A DNA stretch of 64,000 nt from NCBI GenBank assembly GCA_023954475.1, contig JAMLHW010000005.1, forward strand, positions 62,001 through 126,000, read 5' to 3'. The translations under genes were made by a program, and so were the position numbers. Under the pieces are notes generated by a model that was not told where the DNA came from, searched no databases, and was given only the letters and a program-made list of their open reading frames with translations. Positions 14,837-24,500 of the stretch are shown piece by piece (within the stretch, counting starts at the first letter, position 1; the number at the start of each line of letters is the position of its first letter). Source of the stretch: Anaerolineae bacterium. GTDB taxonomy: Bacteria > Chloroflexota > Anaerolineae > Promineifilales > Promineifilaceae.

Positions 14837-15520
14837 CTAGCGGCCGAAACGATAGCCCAGGCCGTATTCGGTGATCAAGTAGTCGGGATTGGCCGGGTCC
14901 AGCTCGATTTTGCGCCGGATTCGGCCGATGTAGACCCGCAAATACTCCGCCTCCCCATCGTATTCCGGCCCCCACACATTCTTCAAAATCAGGCGGTGCG
15001 GCAGCGTCTTGCCCACATGCTGCATGAAGTAATGCAGCAGATTGAACTCCGTCTGCGTCAACTTCACCGGCTTGCCGCGACAAATCACCGTCACCGCAGC
15101 GGGATCGAGCTCCAGTTCCCGGTAGCGCATCACATCACGCACGGCATCGGCCGCAGACCAACTGCTGCGCCGCAGCATTGAGCGCACCCGCGCCAGCAGC
15201 TCCTCCACGCCGAACGGCTTCGTCAGGCAGTCATCCGCCCCCTGATCGAGCGCCCGCACCTTGTCCGACTCCTCACCCAGCGCGGTCAGCACAATGATCG
15301 GCACCGTCGACGTTTGGCGGATGCGGCGACACGTCTCCAGGCCGTCCATGTGCGGCATCATGACATCGAGCACGATCAGGTCGAGCGGTTCCGTGTTGAA
15401 CACAGCCAGCGCCTCCAGTCCGTTGGACGCCGACACAACCTGGTAGCCGCGTGCGGCGAGATTGCGGCTCACGAATTCGCGGAGCGGTTTTTCATCATCG
15501 ACAACGAGAATTTTGGGCAT
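14837..15520 (-). CDS. OmpR/PhoB-type response regulator
   Basis: The 227-residue regulator has an N-terminal receiver domain: acidic pair DD at 8-9, phospho-acceptor Asp52 in VLDVMMP, Thr in VLTALG and Lys in LTKPF. A C-terminal winged-helix DNA-binding domain follows (LTQTEFNLLHYFMQHVGK...EYLRVYIGRIRRKIE...GLGYRF). The DNA-binding end resembles KdpE/PhoB. It is 214 bp from the histidine kinase on the same strand, which is upstream in transcription order. The two almost certainly form a two-component pair. The signal is not evident. Confidence 0.93.
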   Translation of the reverse strand: MPKILVVDDEKPLREFVSRNLAARGYQVVSASNGLEALAVFNTEPLDLIVLDVMMPHMDGLETCRRIRQTSTVPIIVLTALGEESDKVRALDQGADDCLTKPFGVEELLARVRSMLRRSSWSAADAVRDVMRYRELELDPAAVTVICRGKPVKLTQTEFNLLHYFMQHVGKTLPHRLILKNVWGPEYDGEAEYLRVYIGRIRRKIELDPANPDYLITEYGLGYRFGR

Positions 15521-15525
15521 TGATA

Positions 15526-15625
15526 GCTCTCAGTTTTCAGCAGTCAGCTTGTATCTTCCCGAATTTTCGGGTAATCGTAGGGCGGAATGGTATTCCGCAC
15601 AGTCGGATTGACAATCCGACCTACG
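15526..15625. repeat. Intergenic repeat block: AGCT-type units plus GTAGGGCGG/CCTAC double hairpin
   Basis: From 15526 short AGCTCTCAG/AGCAGTCAGCT units are followed at 15577-15625 by a mobile-looking repeat with two perfect hairpins, GCGGAATGGTATTCCGC and GTCGGATTGACAATCCGAC, bounded by GTAGG and CCTAC. Related copies lie at 18177-18212 and 35496-35557. All three are intergenic. Confidence 0.65.
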
Positions 15626-15734
15626 CCTTGCCCCAGATTTTTGAGAAGATACGTCAGCTTCGTTCAAAGTCGTTGATCTGGGATTGGTGAATCCATTTTG
15701 TTTGTGAGATTCGTGCTATTCGTGACTTGCTATG

Positions 15735-18044
15735 CTAATTTTCCGGCAATTTAATGGGTAGGGAGAAGCCGAATGTCGTGCCGGGATTTTCTGCGTGCAG
15801 CCACATGCTGCCGTCGTGCGCTTCGACGAAGCCTTTGCAAATCGCCAATCCGAGGCCGACGCCGCCGGTATGCCGCGTCAGCGTATCATCCAGCCGGTAA
15901 AACCGCTCGAAGATTTGGGTTTCTCGGCCGGGCGGAATGCCGCTGCCGTAATCGCGGACGGCGAACTGAACGCTACCGTTGGCGCGGCGCGTTTGCAGTT
16001 CGATGGGCGCGGCGGCCGGTGAGTATTTGACCGCGTTCTCGACCAGATTGCGGGCGGCGGTGCTGATGCGCGGCACGTCGAGCGGCACCGGCGGCAAATC
16101 GGCATCCATCGCCAGCCGCAGACGCTCGCACACATCGGGTGCAAAACCGGCCACAATTTGCGGCACGATGTCGTTGAGCGAATACAGTTCGCGCTGGATT
16201 TCGAGCAAACCGGCTTCGATGCGCGACATGTCGAGCAGGTTTTTGACGAGCGCGGCCAGCCGGTCGGCTTCATCGCTGATGGTCTGCAAAAATTCGTGCT
16301 GCGACGCTTCGTCCCAGTGGACGTCGGGCGCGAGCAAGGTGCTGGCGTAGCCCTTGATGGTCGCCAGCGGCGTGCGCAGTTCGTGCGAAACGGTGGAGAG
16401 CAACGCCGATTTCATGCGGTCCAGTTCGCGGTCGTGGGTGATGTCCTGCCACACCTGGCCGCGCCCAAGCAGTTGGCCGCGGGTGTCGGTGACGCCGAAG
16501 CTGTGGATGCGCAAATCCTGGCGGCGTCCGTCGGCCGTTTCGCGCGTCAGGTCAAAGCTGTAGTCGTCGTCGGCAGTGAGGGCGGTGCGGTAATGGTTGA
16601 AGGTTTGTTCGGGGTCTTCGGCCGAATTGAGCAGCAGGCGCAGAATTTCGGCCGAAGCAATTTTGCCGGCATCTTCCCAATCCATGCCGACCATCGCCGC
16701 CGCCTGCCGATTGCAGAGCAGCACTTTGCCCGACACGCTTTCCAGAATCAACCCTTCCGACATGCTGTTGACGACGGCTTCCAGTCGCCGCGTCTGTTCT
16801 TGCAGACGCTCATCAGACAATGCGTAGAGGGCGGCGTTTTCCATCGCCATGGTCGCCTGATTGGCAAAACTCGACGCCAACTCCAGTTCGCTGTAGCTGT
16901 AGCTGTACGGTTCGGCTTTGTAGAGCAGCAGCACGGCGGGGCTGGCATGTACGGTGGCGAGCGGAATGGCGAGCACAGAGCGGAAGCCTTCGTTTTCAGA
17001 GCGGCTGCGAAACGGCGCGTAAGCGAGATCGGTAGCGGTGTCGGCAATCTGGATCGGCACCTGTTTGCGCAAGGCGCGCATGGAGGCGGATGCCGGTTCG
17101 GACGGTTCAATGCGCAGGTGGGTGACGTAATCGGCCGATAATCCGCGACTGGCCCGAATGCGAAACAGCTTGCTGCGCTGATCCAGAGCAACGACAGCAC
17201 AACGCTGCACGTTGAACAGCGTTTCCACCTGCGTCAGGATGTTGGCGATCACCTGGTCGACATCGAGCGACCCGGCCACCACGCGGCTCGTTTCCAGCAG
17301 CGTTGCCAGTTGCAGGTAGCGGCGGTTGGTTTCCTGCTCCATGGCCAGCAGGGATTCGGCCAATGTGCCCAACTGCGACTGCTGCTGCGCCAGTTCGCGC
17401 AACTGTGCGTACTCGTCATCGCGCAGATGACCGCGCCAGCGGATAGCTTCGCTGAAATCGACCAGCCGCGAGAGCGGATCGATGTATTTGCGCGAGAGCG
17501 CCCACCAGATGGCGATGCCGATCAGCAGTGGAATACCGACGACGAGGGCGCTGCCGAGAACGAGACGGTCGGCGGTAGCGTAGGCCGTGGCCGTTGTTCG
17601 GCCGATGAGGACGGCACTGCCGTCGGCCAGCGTTGTGCCGGTGAGCAAATGCCGTGCGCCCTGGGGATCGGTAGACGTGAACGCTGTGTCGGGATTGAGG
17701 CGTGCGGTGCGCAGGGTGGTTTGCTGCCAACGCTGCCAGGCACTGGAAACGGGCGGATTGGTTTGCCAGATGATGTCGCCGTCGGCGTCAATGGCGATGG
17801 CGTCGTAGCCGGGCGGGATTTCGGCCGAATCGCTGTCCAGTGGCAGCGCCTGCGCCAATGCCAGTTGCGCCGCAGCGACATCCTGCTGCATGCGGCTGCG
17901 CATGATGAAGGCAAAAATCAGCACGGCGGCAAACGCCAGCGCAGCCACGATCAGATAGAGGCGCAGCAGCCGCATGCGCAGATCAGGCTGGCGTGGACCC
18001 TGGAGCAGGTCAGTGTAGTTGGGATCGTCGCGCTGTGAAATCAC
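15735..18044 (-). CDS. Membrane sensor histidine kinase (2 TM, GAF, PAS, HisKA, HATPase)
   Basis: The 769-residue kinase has TM1 near 26-48 (LYLIVAALAFAAVLIFAFIM), an extracytoplasmic segment of about 110 residues with a Cache/sCache-like look, and TM2 near 165-185. A GAF domain follows at about 245-400 (LLETSRVVAGSLDVDQVIANIL), then a PAS domain at about 425-535. The phospho-acceptor His is in STVSHELRTPLATIKGY (about 553). The catalytic domain has N-box NLVENAVKYSP, G1 DYGSGIPP and G2 GVGLGLAICKGF. The domain layout suggests combined external and cytoplasmic sensing. It transcribes towards the response regulator, its probable partner. There is a 213-bp repeat-bearing gap between them, so they may have separate promoters. 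Confidence 0.94.
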   Translation of the reverse strand: MISQRDDPNYTDLLQGPRQPDLRMRLLRLYLIVAALAFAAVLIFAFIMRSRMQQDVAAAQLALAQALPLDSDSAEIPPGYDAIAIDADGDIIWQTNPPVSSAWQRWQQTTLRTARLNPDTAFTSTDPQGARHLLTGTTLADGSAVLIGRTTATAYATADRLVLGSALVVGIPLLIGIAIWWALSRKYIDPLSRLVDFSEAIRWRGHLRDDEYAQLRELAQQQSQLGTLAESLLAMEQETNRRYLQLATLLETSRVVAGSLDVDQVIANILTQVETLFNVQRCAVVALDQRSKLFRIRASRGLSADYVTHLRIEPSEPASASMRALRKQVPIQIADTATDLAYAPFRSRSENEGFRSVLAIPLATVHASPAVLLLYKAEPYSYSYSELELASSFANQATMAMENAALYALSDERLQEQTRRLEAVVNSMSEGLILESVSGKVLLCNRQAAAMVGMDWEDAGKIASAEILRLLLNSAEDPEQTFNHYRTALTADDDYSFDLTRETADGRRQDLRIHSFGVTDTRGQLLGRGQVWQDITHDRELDRMKSALLSTVSHELRTPLATIKGYASTLLAPDVHWDEASQHEFLQTISDEADRLAALVKNLLDMSRIEAGLLEIQRELYSLNDIVPQIVAGFAPDVCERLRLAMDADLPPVPLDVPRISTAARNLVENAVKYSPAAAPIELQTRRANGSVQFAVRDYGSGIPPGRETQIFERFYRLDDTLTRHTGGVGLGLAICKGFVEAHDGSMWLHAENPGTTFGFSLPIKLPEN

Positions 18045-18101
18045 TTTTCGCCGTCGCTCAATGGTCTGGTGTCATTATAGCGGAAAATACGGTCTGTCAA
18101 T

Positions 18102-18165
18102 CGGCCGAATGTGACCTTCATCACTCGTCGACGATGACAAAAGCGACTTCAACACCGTTATGCTA
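18102..18165. repeat. Degenerate ~60-bp repeat, copy A, containing a GTGA-N6-TCAC site
   Basis: Starts with TCGGCCGAAT, continues TGACCTTCATCAC and is similar over about 60 bp to 19300-19365. It lies between the kinase start and the toxin-antitoxin islet. A palindromic GTGA-N6-TCAC (18111-18124) falls inside. Confidence 0.55.
18111..18124. promoter_or_regulatory. Crp/Fnr-like palindrome GTGA-N6-TCAC
   Basis: GTGA CCTTCA TCAC has the symmetry and spacing of Crp/Fnr-family sites. It lies 67 bp upstream of the kinase start and 156 bp upstream of the antitoxin gene. Confidence 0.4.
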
Positions 18166-18176
18166 CCGGTTAAACC

Positions 18177-18212
18177 GTAGGGCGGATAGGTTATCCGCCT
18201 AGCGCGATTGAC
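18177..18212. repeat. Partial GTAGGGCGG hairpin repeat
   Basis: GTAGGGCGGATAGGTTATCCGCCT forms the first hairpin of the repeat seen at 15577-15625; the second hairpin is degraded here. Confidence 0.55.
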
Positions 18213-18279
18213 AGAGAAGCTTGAACTGCCGCGATTGAATCAGCTATAATGTAGCTATTCTGATTGACGGAGAATACAA

Positions 18280-18576
18280 ATGGCTTCCGCAGCGAGTACA
18301 TCGACTCACCAATTGATTATCGACTATCCAGATGAATTGCTGTGGGCATTGGAGCAGAACGAAGCACAGTTTGAGCAGCAAGCACGCACTTTGCTGGCGG
18401 TCAAACTGTACGAATCTGGTAAATTGACCACAGGTTTGGCCGCCCAATTGGCCGGTATGCCGCGTTCTGCATTCTATTACACGCTTTCACAACACGGTTT
18501 GTCGCCATTCGGCACGGACCCGGATGACCTCGCCGACGATCTAGCCAATGCCGCAGCCGCCAGTCATTCTCAATAA
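18280..18576 (+). CDS. UPF0175 family antitoxin-like protein
   Basis: The 98-residue protein has the UPF0175 pattern: a short N-terminal strand region, then ARTLLAVKLYESGKLTTGLAAQLAGMPRSAFYYTLSQHGLSPFG. That is a helix-turn-helix-like segment used by antitoxins that pair with DUF3368 PIN-like toxins. The next gene overlaps its end by 29 bp and encodes exactly such a toxin, although frameshifted. It would neutralise the toxin and autoregulate the operon. The antitoxin itself looks full length. Confidence 0.82.
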   Translation: MASAASTSTHQLIIDYPDELLWALEQNEAQFEQQARTLLAVKLYESGKLTTGLAAQLAGMPRSAFYYTLSQHGLSPFGTDPDDLADDLANAAAASHSQ

Positions 18577-19026
18577 CACCCCACTCGTCGCTCTCTGGCA
18601 AATTGAATGTTGGGACATTTTACGCGAGCTTTTTGGAGAGGTGCTAATTCCGGCAGCAGTTCATGCCGAGTTTCTGGCGGTCGATACCGTTTCACGAAAT
18701 GAGGCACTTGCAAGGGCCAACTGGATTCATGTGGCTACACTTGCTGATGCCAAACTTGCCCTGGTTTTTACGTCGTTGGATACAGGTGAAGCATTGCGCT
18801 TGAAACCGGAGCGCGTTTGGTGGTGCTTGACGAACGCAAGGCTCGTCGCATGGCGTACAGACTCGGCTTGCCATTGACCGGCACAATCGGCGTAATTCTG
18901 CTCGCCAAACAGCGTGGTCTTATCAACAGAATAGGCCCATTATTGGAACAACTGATCGAAAACGGTCTGTTTGTGGACTCCGAACTTGTTGCAGAGGCTT
19001 TGCGACTTGCTGATGAAATGCCATGA
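18548..19026 (+). pseudogene. DUF3368 PIN-like toxin, frameshifted
   Basis: The first frame (from 18548) gives VILNNTPLVALWQIECWDIL and FGEVLIPAAVHAEFLAV, then ..SLDTGEALRL. The second frame (through 19026) gives GARLVVLDERKARRMAYRLG and TGTIGVILLAKQRGLI. Together they make a complete DUF3368 nuclease with PIN-type acidic residues. The frames are offset by one base near 18798-18802: inserting a single G in CTTGAAACC restores ..RLETGARLVVLDERK. So the toxin is either a recent pseudogene or the site of a one-base sequence error. It overlaps the UPF0175 antitoxin gene. An intact reading would be a toxic RNase partner. Confidence 0.82.
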
Positions 19027-19115
19027 TGAAACGTAACAGCCGCAGAATCACCACCGTTTTGCTGCTATCGTCTATGAGGCGACTCAATCGGATTGTATCA
19101 ATTCGGTAAAGCAGC

Positions 19116-19268
19116 ATGTTTATCCTGCGTGCCGTTGGGGAGAAACTCGCGCTACTCGAACAGACGTTAGCAGTTGAACAAGCTGCCGGTGCATGGCAGG
19201 ATGCTGACTATCCTGAATTTAGTGACAACGACGCCATTGACTCATGGCTCGACAAACTGCGCTCGTAA
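19116..19268 (+). pseudogene. Remnant of a CopG/RHH-type antitoxin C-terminus
   Basis: A 50-codon frame reads LALLEQTLAVEQAAGAWQDA, then DYPEFSDNDAIDSWLDKLRS. The AAGAWxDxDxPEL...D...WLxxLR pattern is typical of the C-terminal half of small ribbon-helix-helix antitoxins. The DNA-binding N-terminus is missing and no toxin follows. It is probably a decayed second TA module in the same islet. Confidence 0.5.
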
Positions 19269-19299
19269 TCCCTTTTGTTTGGAAAGTGAACACTGATCT

Positions 19300-19365
19300 C
19301 GGCCGAATATGACCTTCATCACCTTACGCCGGTGACGAAAAGAACTATCAACGCCGAACGTAGCC
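19300..19365. repeat. Degenerate ~60-bp repeat, copy B
   Basis: TCGGCCGAAT, TGACCTTCATCAC and following bases match copy A at 18102-18165 at roughly 70% by eye. The two copies bracket the decayed TA islet. Confidence 0.5.
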
Positions 19366-19456
19366 GTGTACACTGCAATTATGGCGGTGCATATCAACTC
19401 GCCAGGCTGCAATACGGGCAAGCTATCCGTGCTGCAATTTTCAAAGGGGGTCTACG

Positions 19457-20971
19457 ATGACAATTCCACGCCAACCGATGTCCGGCATTGATACAGCCTG
19501 GCTACACATGGATCGCGCCACCAATCTACTCATTATCAACACATTGATGACGTTTCCGGAACCACTCGATATTGCCAAAGTGCGCGACATCATGGAAGAG
19601 CGTCTGCTCTACTACGACCGTTTTCGCCAGCGCATCACCCATTCGTGGGTGCCGCTGACGCCGCCGGTGTGGGAACCCGATCCGCACTTTGACATCAACT
19701 CGCACATCCACCACATCGCGTTGCCTGAACCCGGCACGCAAGCGCAACTGGAAATGGTGATCAGCGACTTGATCAGCCAGTCGCTCGACATGACGAAGCC
19801 GTTGTGGCAACTGTACGTGATCGACAATTATCTCGGCGGCAGCGCCACATTGACGCGCATCCACCACTGTGTCGCCGACGGCATTGCGCTGACCCGTGTG
19901 TTGTTGTCGTTGACCGATGATTCGGCCGATGCCAAATGGATGCCGCCCGATTCGGCCGAGATCGAAACTGAACGCACCACCTTCGACAAACTATTCGGCC
20001 CGACCCTGGCGCTAACCCAATCCGCGCTGCACACCACGGGCGCTGTCTGGCAGGGCGGCAAACAGATGCTGCGCCATCCGACGGAAGCGGCTGCTACGGT
20101 CAAGCTCGGCATACGTGGCGCAGCACGTCTGGCACGACTCGTGTTGTATCCGGCCGATCCGCCCAGCCTGTTCAAAGGCGATTTGGGCACGCGTAAATGG
20201 GCGACCTGGTCGCGTCCGCTGCCGCTCGAAGAAGTCAAAGAGATCGGCCACCACTATGACGCGACGATCAACGACGTGCTGCTCACGGCGATGAGTGGGG
20301 CATTGCGCCGCTATCTCGTGTCACAGGAACAGCCGGTCAGCGACATGGTGATCCGCGCCTATGTGCCGGTCAACCTGCGCCCGCTCGACGGACCACTGCG
20401 TCTGGGCAACTACTTCGGCCTCGTTTTCCTGTCGCTACCGGTCGGCATTGTCGAACCGCGTCAACGGCTGGCTGCACTTAAAAAATGCATGGATGAGATT
20501 AAGACTTCACCGGAAGCCATTGTGTCGTTGAGCGTGCTGTTTGCGATGGGATTTGTGCCGAATGTTATCGAAACGTTGGGCATCAACTTCTTCGGCATGA
20601 AGACATCGGCAGTGATGACCAACGTACCCGGTCCGCGGAAGACGATCTATTTCGCCGGTGTGCCGGTGCGAACGATTATGCCGTGGGTGCCGCAAACGGC
20701 CGATATTGGCCTCGGTGTCAGCATTTTCAGCTACAACGGCAGCGTGCGCCTCGGCGTAATCACCGATGTGAACCGTGTCCCCGATCCGCACCAGATCATC
20801 GACGGTTTCCACGACGAATTCGACATGCTGCTGGCATTGGTTGAGGAAGAAGGGCAAATTGCACCCGATCAGTGTCAGGCACTGACAAAGGCCGGAACGC
20901 GCTGCAAGCTCAAAGCACAGCCCGGTACGGAATTTTGCCATGTCCACCAGCCGGAACTGGTAGCAGCGTAG
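19457..20971 (+). CDS. Wax ester synthase/diacylglycerol acyltransferase (WS/DGAT) with C-terminal Cys/His extension
   Basis: The 504-residue enzyme transfers acyl groups from acyl-CoA to fatty alcohol or diacylglycerol, making storage or surface lipids. The catalytic motif HHxxxDG is HHCVADG at about 136-142. Later conserved blocks are NDVLLTAMSGALRRYL, VPVNLRP, LGNYFGLVFLSLPV and VMTNVPGPR. RBS AGGGGG precedes the ATG. The last ~35 residues are odd for the family: CQALTKAGTRC...EFCHVHQPE, a C-x7-C-x10-C-x2-H pattern like a small zinc-binding DUF5763-type module. It is convergent with the SnoaL-like gene. Confidence 0.9.
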   Translation: MTIPRQPMSGIDTAWLHMDRATNLLIINTLMTFPEPLDIAKVRDIMEERLLYYDRFRQRITHSWVPLTPPVWEPDPHFDINSHIHHIALPEPGTQAQLEMVISDLISQSLDMTKPLWQLYVIDNYLGGSATLTRIHHCVADGIALTRVLLSLTDDSADAKWMPPDSAEIETERTTFDKLFGPTLALTQSALHTTGAVWQGGKQMLRHPTEAAATVKLGIRGAARLARLVLYPADPPSLFKGDLGTRKWATWSRPLPLEEVKEIGHHYDATINDVLLTAMSGALRRYLVSQEQPVSDMVIRAYVPVNLRPLDGPLRLGNYFGLVFLSLPVGIVEPRQRLAALKKCMDEIKTSPEAIVSLSVLFAMGFVPNVIETLGINFFGMKTSAVMTNVPGPRKTIYFAGVPVRTIMPWVPQTADIGLGVSIFSYNGSVRLGVITDVNRVPDPHQIIDGFHDEFDMLLALVEEEGQIAPDQCQALTKAGTRCKLKAQPGTEFCHVHQPELVAA

Positions 20972-21053
20972 CAGGAGAAAACCGCGTTACATCCGGAAGA
21001 GCAATGCCCGCCGAGGCGGCGATCACTGCCGGTAACTGGTTGATAGACTTTCA

Positions 21054-21079
21054 AAGCGCACCACGGATGCGGTGCGCTT
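21054..21079. terminator. Hairpin between convergent genes
   Basis: AAGCGCACC (21054-21062) and GGTGCGCTT (21071-21079) form a perfect 9-bp stem. It lies between the ends of the WS/DGAT and SnoaL-like genes. There is no long T-run on either side, so it may terminate weakly in both directions. Confidence 0.5.
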
Positions 21080-21093
21080 GAGAAGGCTCTGCA

Positions 21094-21501
21094 TTACGGG
21101 GTCGGCACCATCCCGATTTGCTGCATCATACCCAGCATGTCGCTGACAGTCCAGTGTTCGGTTATCTGACCGTCGGTCACGGTCAAAATGTCCATGACGT
21201 CGATTGCCACCGATTGCCCGGTTCCCGGCAACCCCATGAACGGGCCTGAATGCGTGCCGTGGAAAGTTTTGAACGTCACCACCTGATCACCTTCCGCTAT
21301 CTGTTGGTGAATTGTAAAGTGCATATCCGGAAAAGCGGTAAACATCATCTTGAAGAATTGTCTAGTTCCTTCCAGGTCAGTCTTGCCTGAGTGATCATAA
21401 AACATTGGACTGAAGAGTTCATCCAAAGCATTCAGATTGTGTTGATTCTGAACCTCTACGACGAAACGACGGACCAGGTCTTTATTGTCTTGTAATGACA
21501 T
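21094..21501 (-). CDS. SnoaL-like ester cyclase family protein
   Basis: The 135-residue protein has a cystatin-like alpha+beta barrel pattern: NKDLVRRFVVEVQNQHNLNALDELF, YDHSG, AFPDMHFTIHQQIAEGDQVVTF and GLPGTGQSVAIDVMDILTVTDGQITEHW. This is the SnoaL/ester cyclase branch of the NTF2-like superfamily, with the conserved catalytic Asp region MDILTV. Substrates are diverse and cannot be predicted. ATG follows AGGAGCG at suitable distance. It stands alone between two divergent blocks. Confidence 0.85.
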   Translation of the reverse strand: MSLQDNKDLVRRFVVEVQNQHNLNALDELFSPMFYDHSGKTDLEGTRQFFKMMFTAFPDMHFTIHQQIAEGDQVVTFKTFHGTHSGPFMGLPGTGQSVAIDVMDILTVTDGQITEHWTVSDMLGMMQQIGMVPTP

Positions 21502-21586
21502 GGGTAAACGCTCCTTGCGCTGGTCGGATGAGCTTTAGTCGCACCCAACCTAATGAACAAATCGTGGTCAAAAACGTGTCAAACTC

Positions 21587-24500
21587 TCAATCGAAATGTG
21601 CCAGTGATTGCAACAGGGATTCGGCCGAAACCAATTCAGGAAAATCACCCTTTTGCTCAAACTTGTCATAAACACCAATCAACATTCGTCGGGCATCGGC
21701 GCATCGGCCGATTTGTTGCCACAACTGCGCCAAACTCGTCGCTGCCCGCAATTCCAACATGCGCGCACCTTGCTGTGAAGCTGTATGCATTGCACAGCGA
21801 AACGTCGCAGCAACCACATCCACATCTGCACACATCGCCCACTGCAACGCTCCACGCAACCTTTCAAGCTCTGCAAGCCAATAAACGCTGCCGCTGCTTT
21901 GTGCAATTTCGAGTGCAAGCGTTAGAGCCTCAACTCCCTCGCCCCATTCACCGAGCTGCAAACAGGCATCTGCTTGCCAACCAATCAATTGTGTGGCGGG
22001 ATAGGCCGCTCCGGAAGCGCGCCACTGTGCTGTGCCTTCGCGCAACTGAGATAGGCCTTCCGGCAAATCTCCCTCCAGGCATAAAGACCAGCCATGTAAC
22101 GCGGTGGCAAAAGCCGTCCAATTCGTTAATTTGAAGGAGCGGCCCAAAGACATAGCCGTCTCGGCATACCGCTTTGCAGACGCTGCGTCACCTTGCATAC
22201 ACCGGCATAATGCCTGCATGGCGTGCGCATAAACCCGGCTGACTCGATGGGTCATCGACGGCATCAATTGCGCCAGAGCATCGGACTGATTGCGTGCCAG
22301 TTCCGGATAGCCCATCAACCAGAGCGTTTTGCTCAGGTATCCGTGCAGACTGATGGCAGGATCGTGGCCAAAACGATAAGCGTGCGTCTCGTGATAGGCA
22401 GGGTCGTAAAGCGCCAGGCCTTGTTCAAAACGCAAGCGAGCTTTCTGCAGTGAGCCGGCGACAAGTAAATTGCCGCCGTTTTCGCGACATGCCTCCAGCA
22501 ACAGATCGCCATCCTCCTCCGCAAGTGCAATGGCGAGCAACTGCTCGGAAATCGCCAATCCCTTCTCTGCCTCTCCACCAGTCCCGTAGTTGCGCGCCAG
22601 GCCAAGCAATGCAGTGAACAAATCGGCCGTTTGACCGCTCTTGCGACAGTAAGCATATGCTTCGGAATAGACCCGCGCCGTTTCGGGAGCGGCATAACCG
22701 TGCACGACAGTCGCGGGTATTGTCAGATCAAGCCGCAATTCAACGCCCTTGTGCAAATGCTCTGGTGTTTCCGGCAGGCTCTGCAGGAGGCTCAAACCAC
22801 GCCGGAAATAGGCGATTGCCTCGCGATTAGCTGACTGGCGCACCGCATAGCGACCTGCTAGTTGTAAATAAGTAATTGCTTTCCAGGACAGTTCGGAATT
22901 TAGCCGGCACGCTTGCTCAAAATGAAATGCCAGATTGCCGGCATTTGCTCCAGCCACTTCGTCGGCCGATTGCTCAATTGCCAGTCCAATACAGCCGTGG
23001 AGTTGGAACCGCCGGTGGCGCGGCACATCGCGATAGATGACTTCGCGTATAAGGTGATGCGCAAATGTATAGTCGGAATCAGCGCCACTCTCTTCAATTA
23101 GCCGTTGGCGCAGCAAGTCGTCGAGGGAGACAAGCATGTCTGTTTCATCGAGTTCGGTCACCCGACTAAGCAAGTCGAAGTCGAATGTCTTGCCAGCCAC
23201 CGCGGCTACCTGCGCGACTGATTGAGCATGGCCACTCATTCGGCCGAAACGGGCCTGTATCATTGTCTCTATCGTGTCTGACAGCGGCAGATCGGCTCGA
23301 CTCAGTTGCTCGAAATCGGCCTGCCATGTACGCTGCTCCAGCCGGATTTGCCCTGTTTCAAAAAGCGATTTCACGATCTCGATCAAGAACAAGGGGTTAC
23401 CTTCCGTTTCGCGATAGAGACGTTCAGCAAATGAGCGTACGGCTTCATCACAACCAGAGATTTGTCCAACCAATTCAATCACATCTGGTTGTGTTAGCGG
23501 TTCGAGACGCACATGTTGACTCATTCGATTCCGCTCAAGACGTCGACTCAGCGTGGCTAACGGATGATCGGGTTCGATGTTTTCGACACGGTATGTGCCG
23601 ACCATGAAAACGGATTGTCCAGTCAATTGCCGGGTCAGGTAGTGGAGCAATTGCAGGGTCGAATCGGATGCCCAATGCAGATCGTCCAGAACGATCAGGA
23701 GTGGCAATTGCACGGCCAGACGAACGAGCAGCCGGCTCAAACCATCGAATAATTGGAATGGGTCTGCACCGGAAGACACGCCAAACGCCGGCACATTGAG
23801 ACCGGCATGATATTCGGGCAGAAGTCGGGCAATCTGTTGGCGTACCCACAACGGCAATTCGGCCGAAACTGACTCGATCAGTTCAGTCGGCAGTTGGCGC
23901 AGCGCTTCCACAATCGGTTGATACGGCGACAGACGCTCAAGCTCATAACAGCACCCATGCAGGATGTGTGCGCCGTTCCAGCGCATCCGGTCAGCAAATG
24001 CCCCAACGAGTCGCGATTTACCGACACCGGCCTCGCCTTCGACCAACATCAGGCTGCATTCACCTGTCATGGCGCTATGCCAACCATTTGCAAGTAGCTC
24101 TAATACTGTGTCACGACCGACCAATGGAACAGTCTGTGCAGCGTCACGCGGATCAATGCCGCGTTTGCGTCGTACCGGACGTACAACAGGCATCTGCATC
24201 TGCTCAGAAGCAACGCTTTCTGTCACAATGAGTTGCCTGAGTTGACGCGTTTCCGCCTGCGGTTCGATGCCCAGCTCATCTCTCAGAAGCTGCCGACAGC
24301 GTTCATATTGCTGCAATGCGGCACTGCGCTGTCCCATCTGCTGGTAGACGCGCATGATCATCTGGTGTGCATCTTCCCGCAGCGGATCGTGCTCCAAGAG
24401 CAGCATTGCCACAGACAAAGCGCTTTCGCAGTCTCCGGACAATTCGTATGCGTCCATAACGCGAGTCAGCACATTTGCATAGACGGTCTCCAGTCGATAT

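Noticed and set aside
16158-17141. Long plus-strand open frame (327 codons) opposite the histidine kinase
   Set aside because: It is the antisense shadow of a well-supported kinase gene, has no family motif and no ribosome site.
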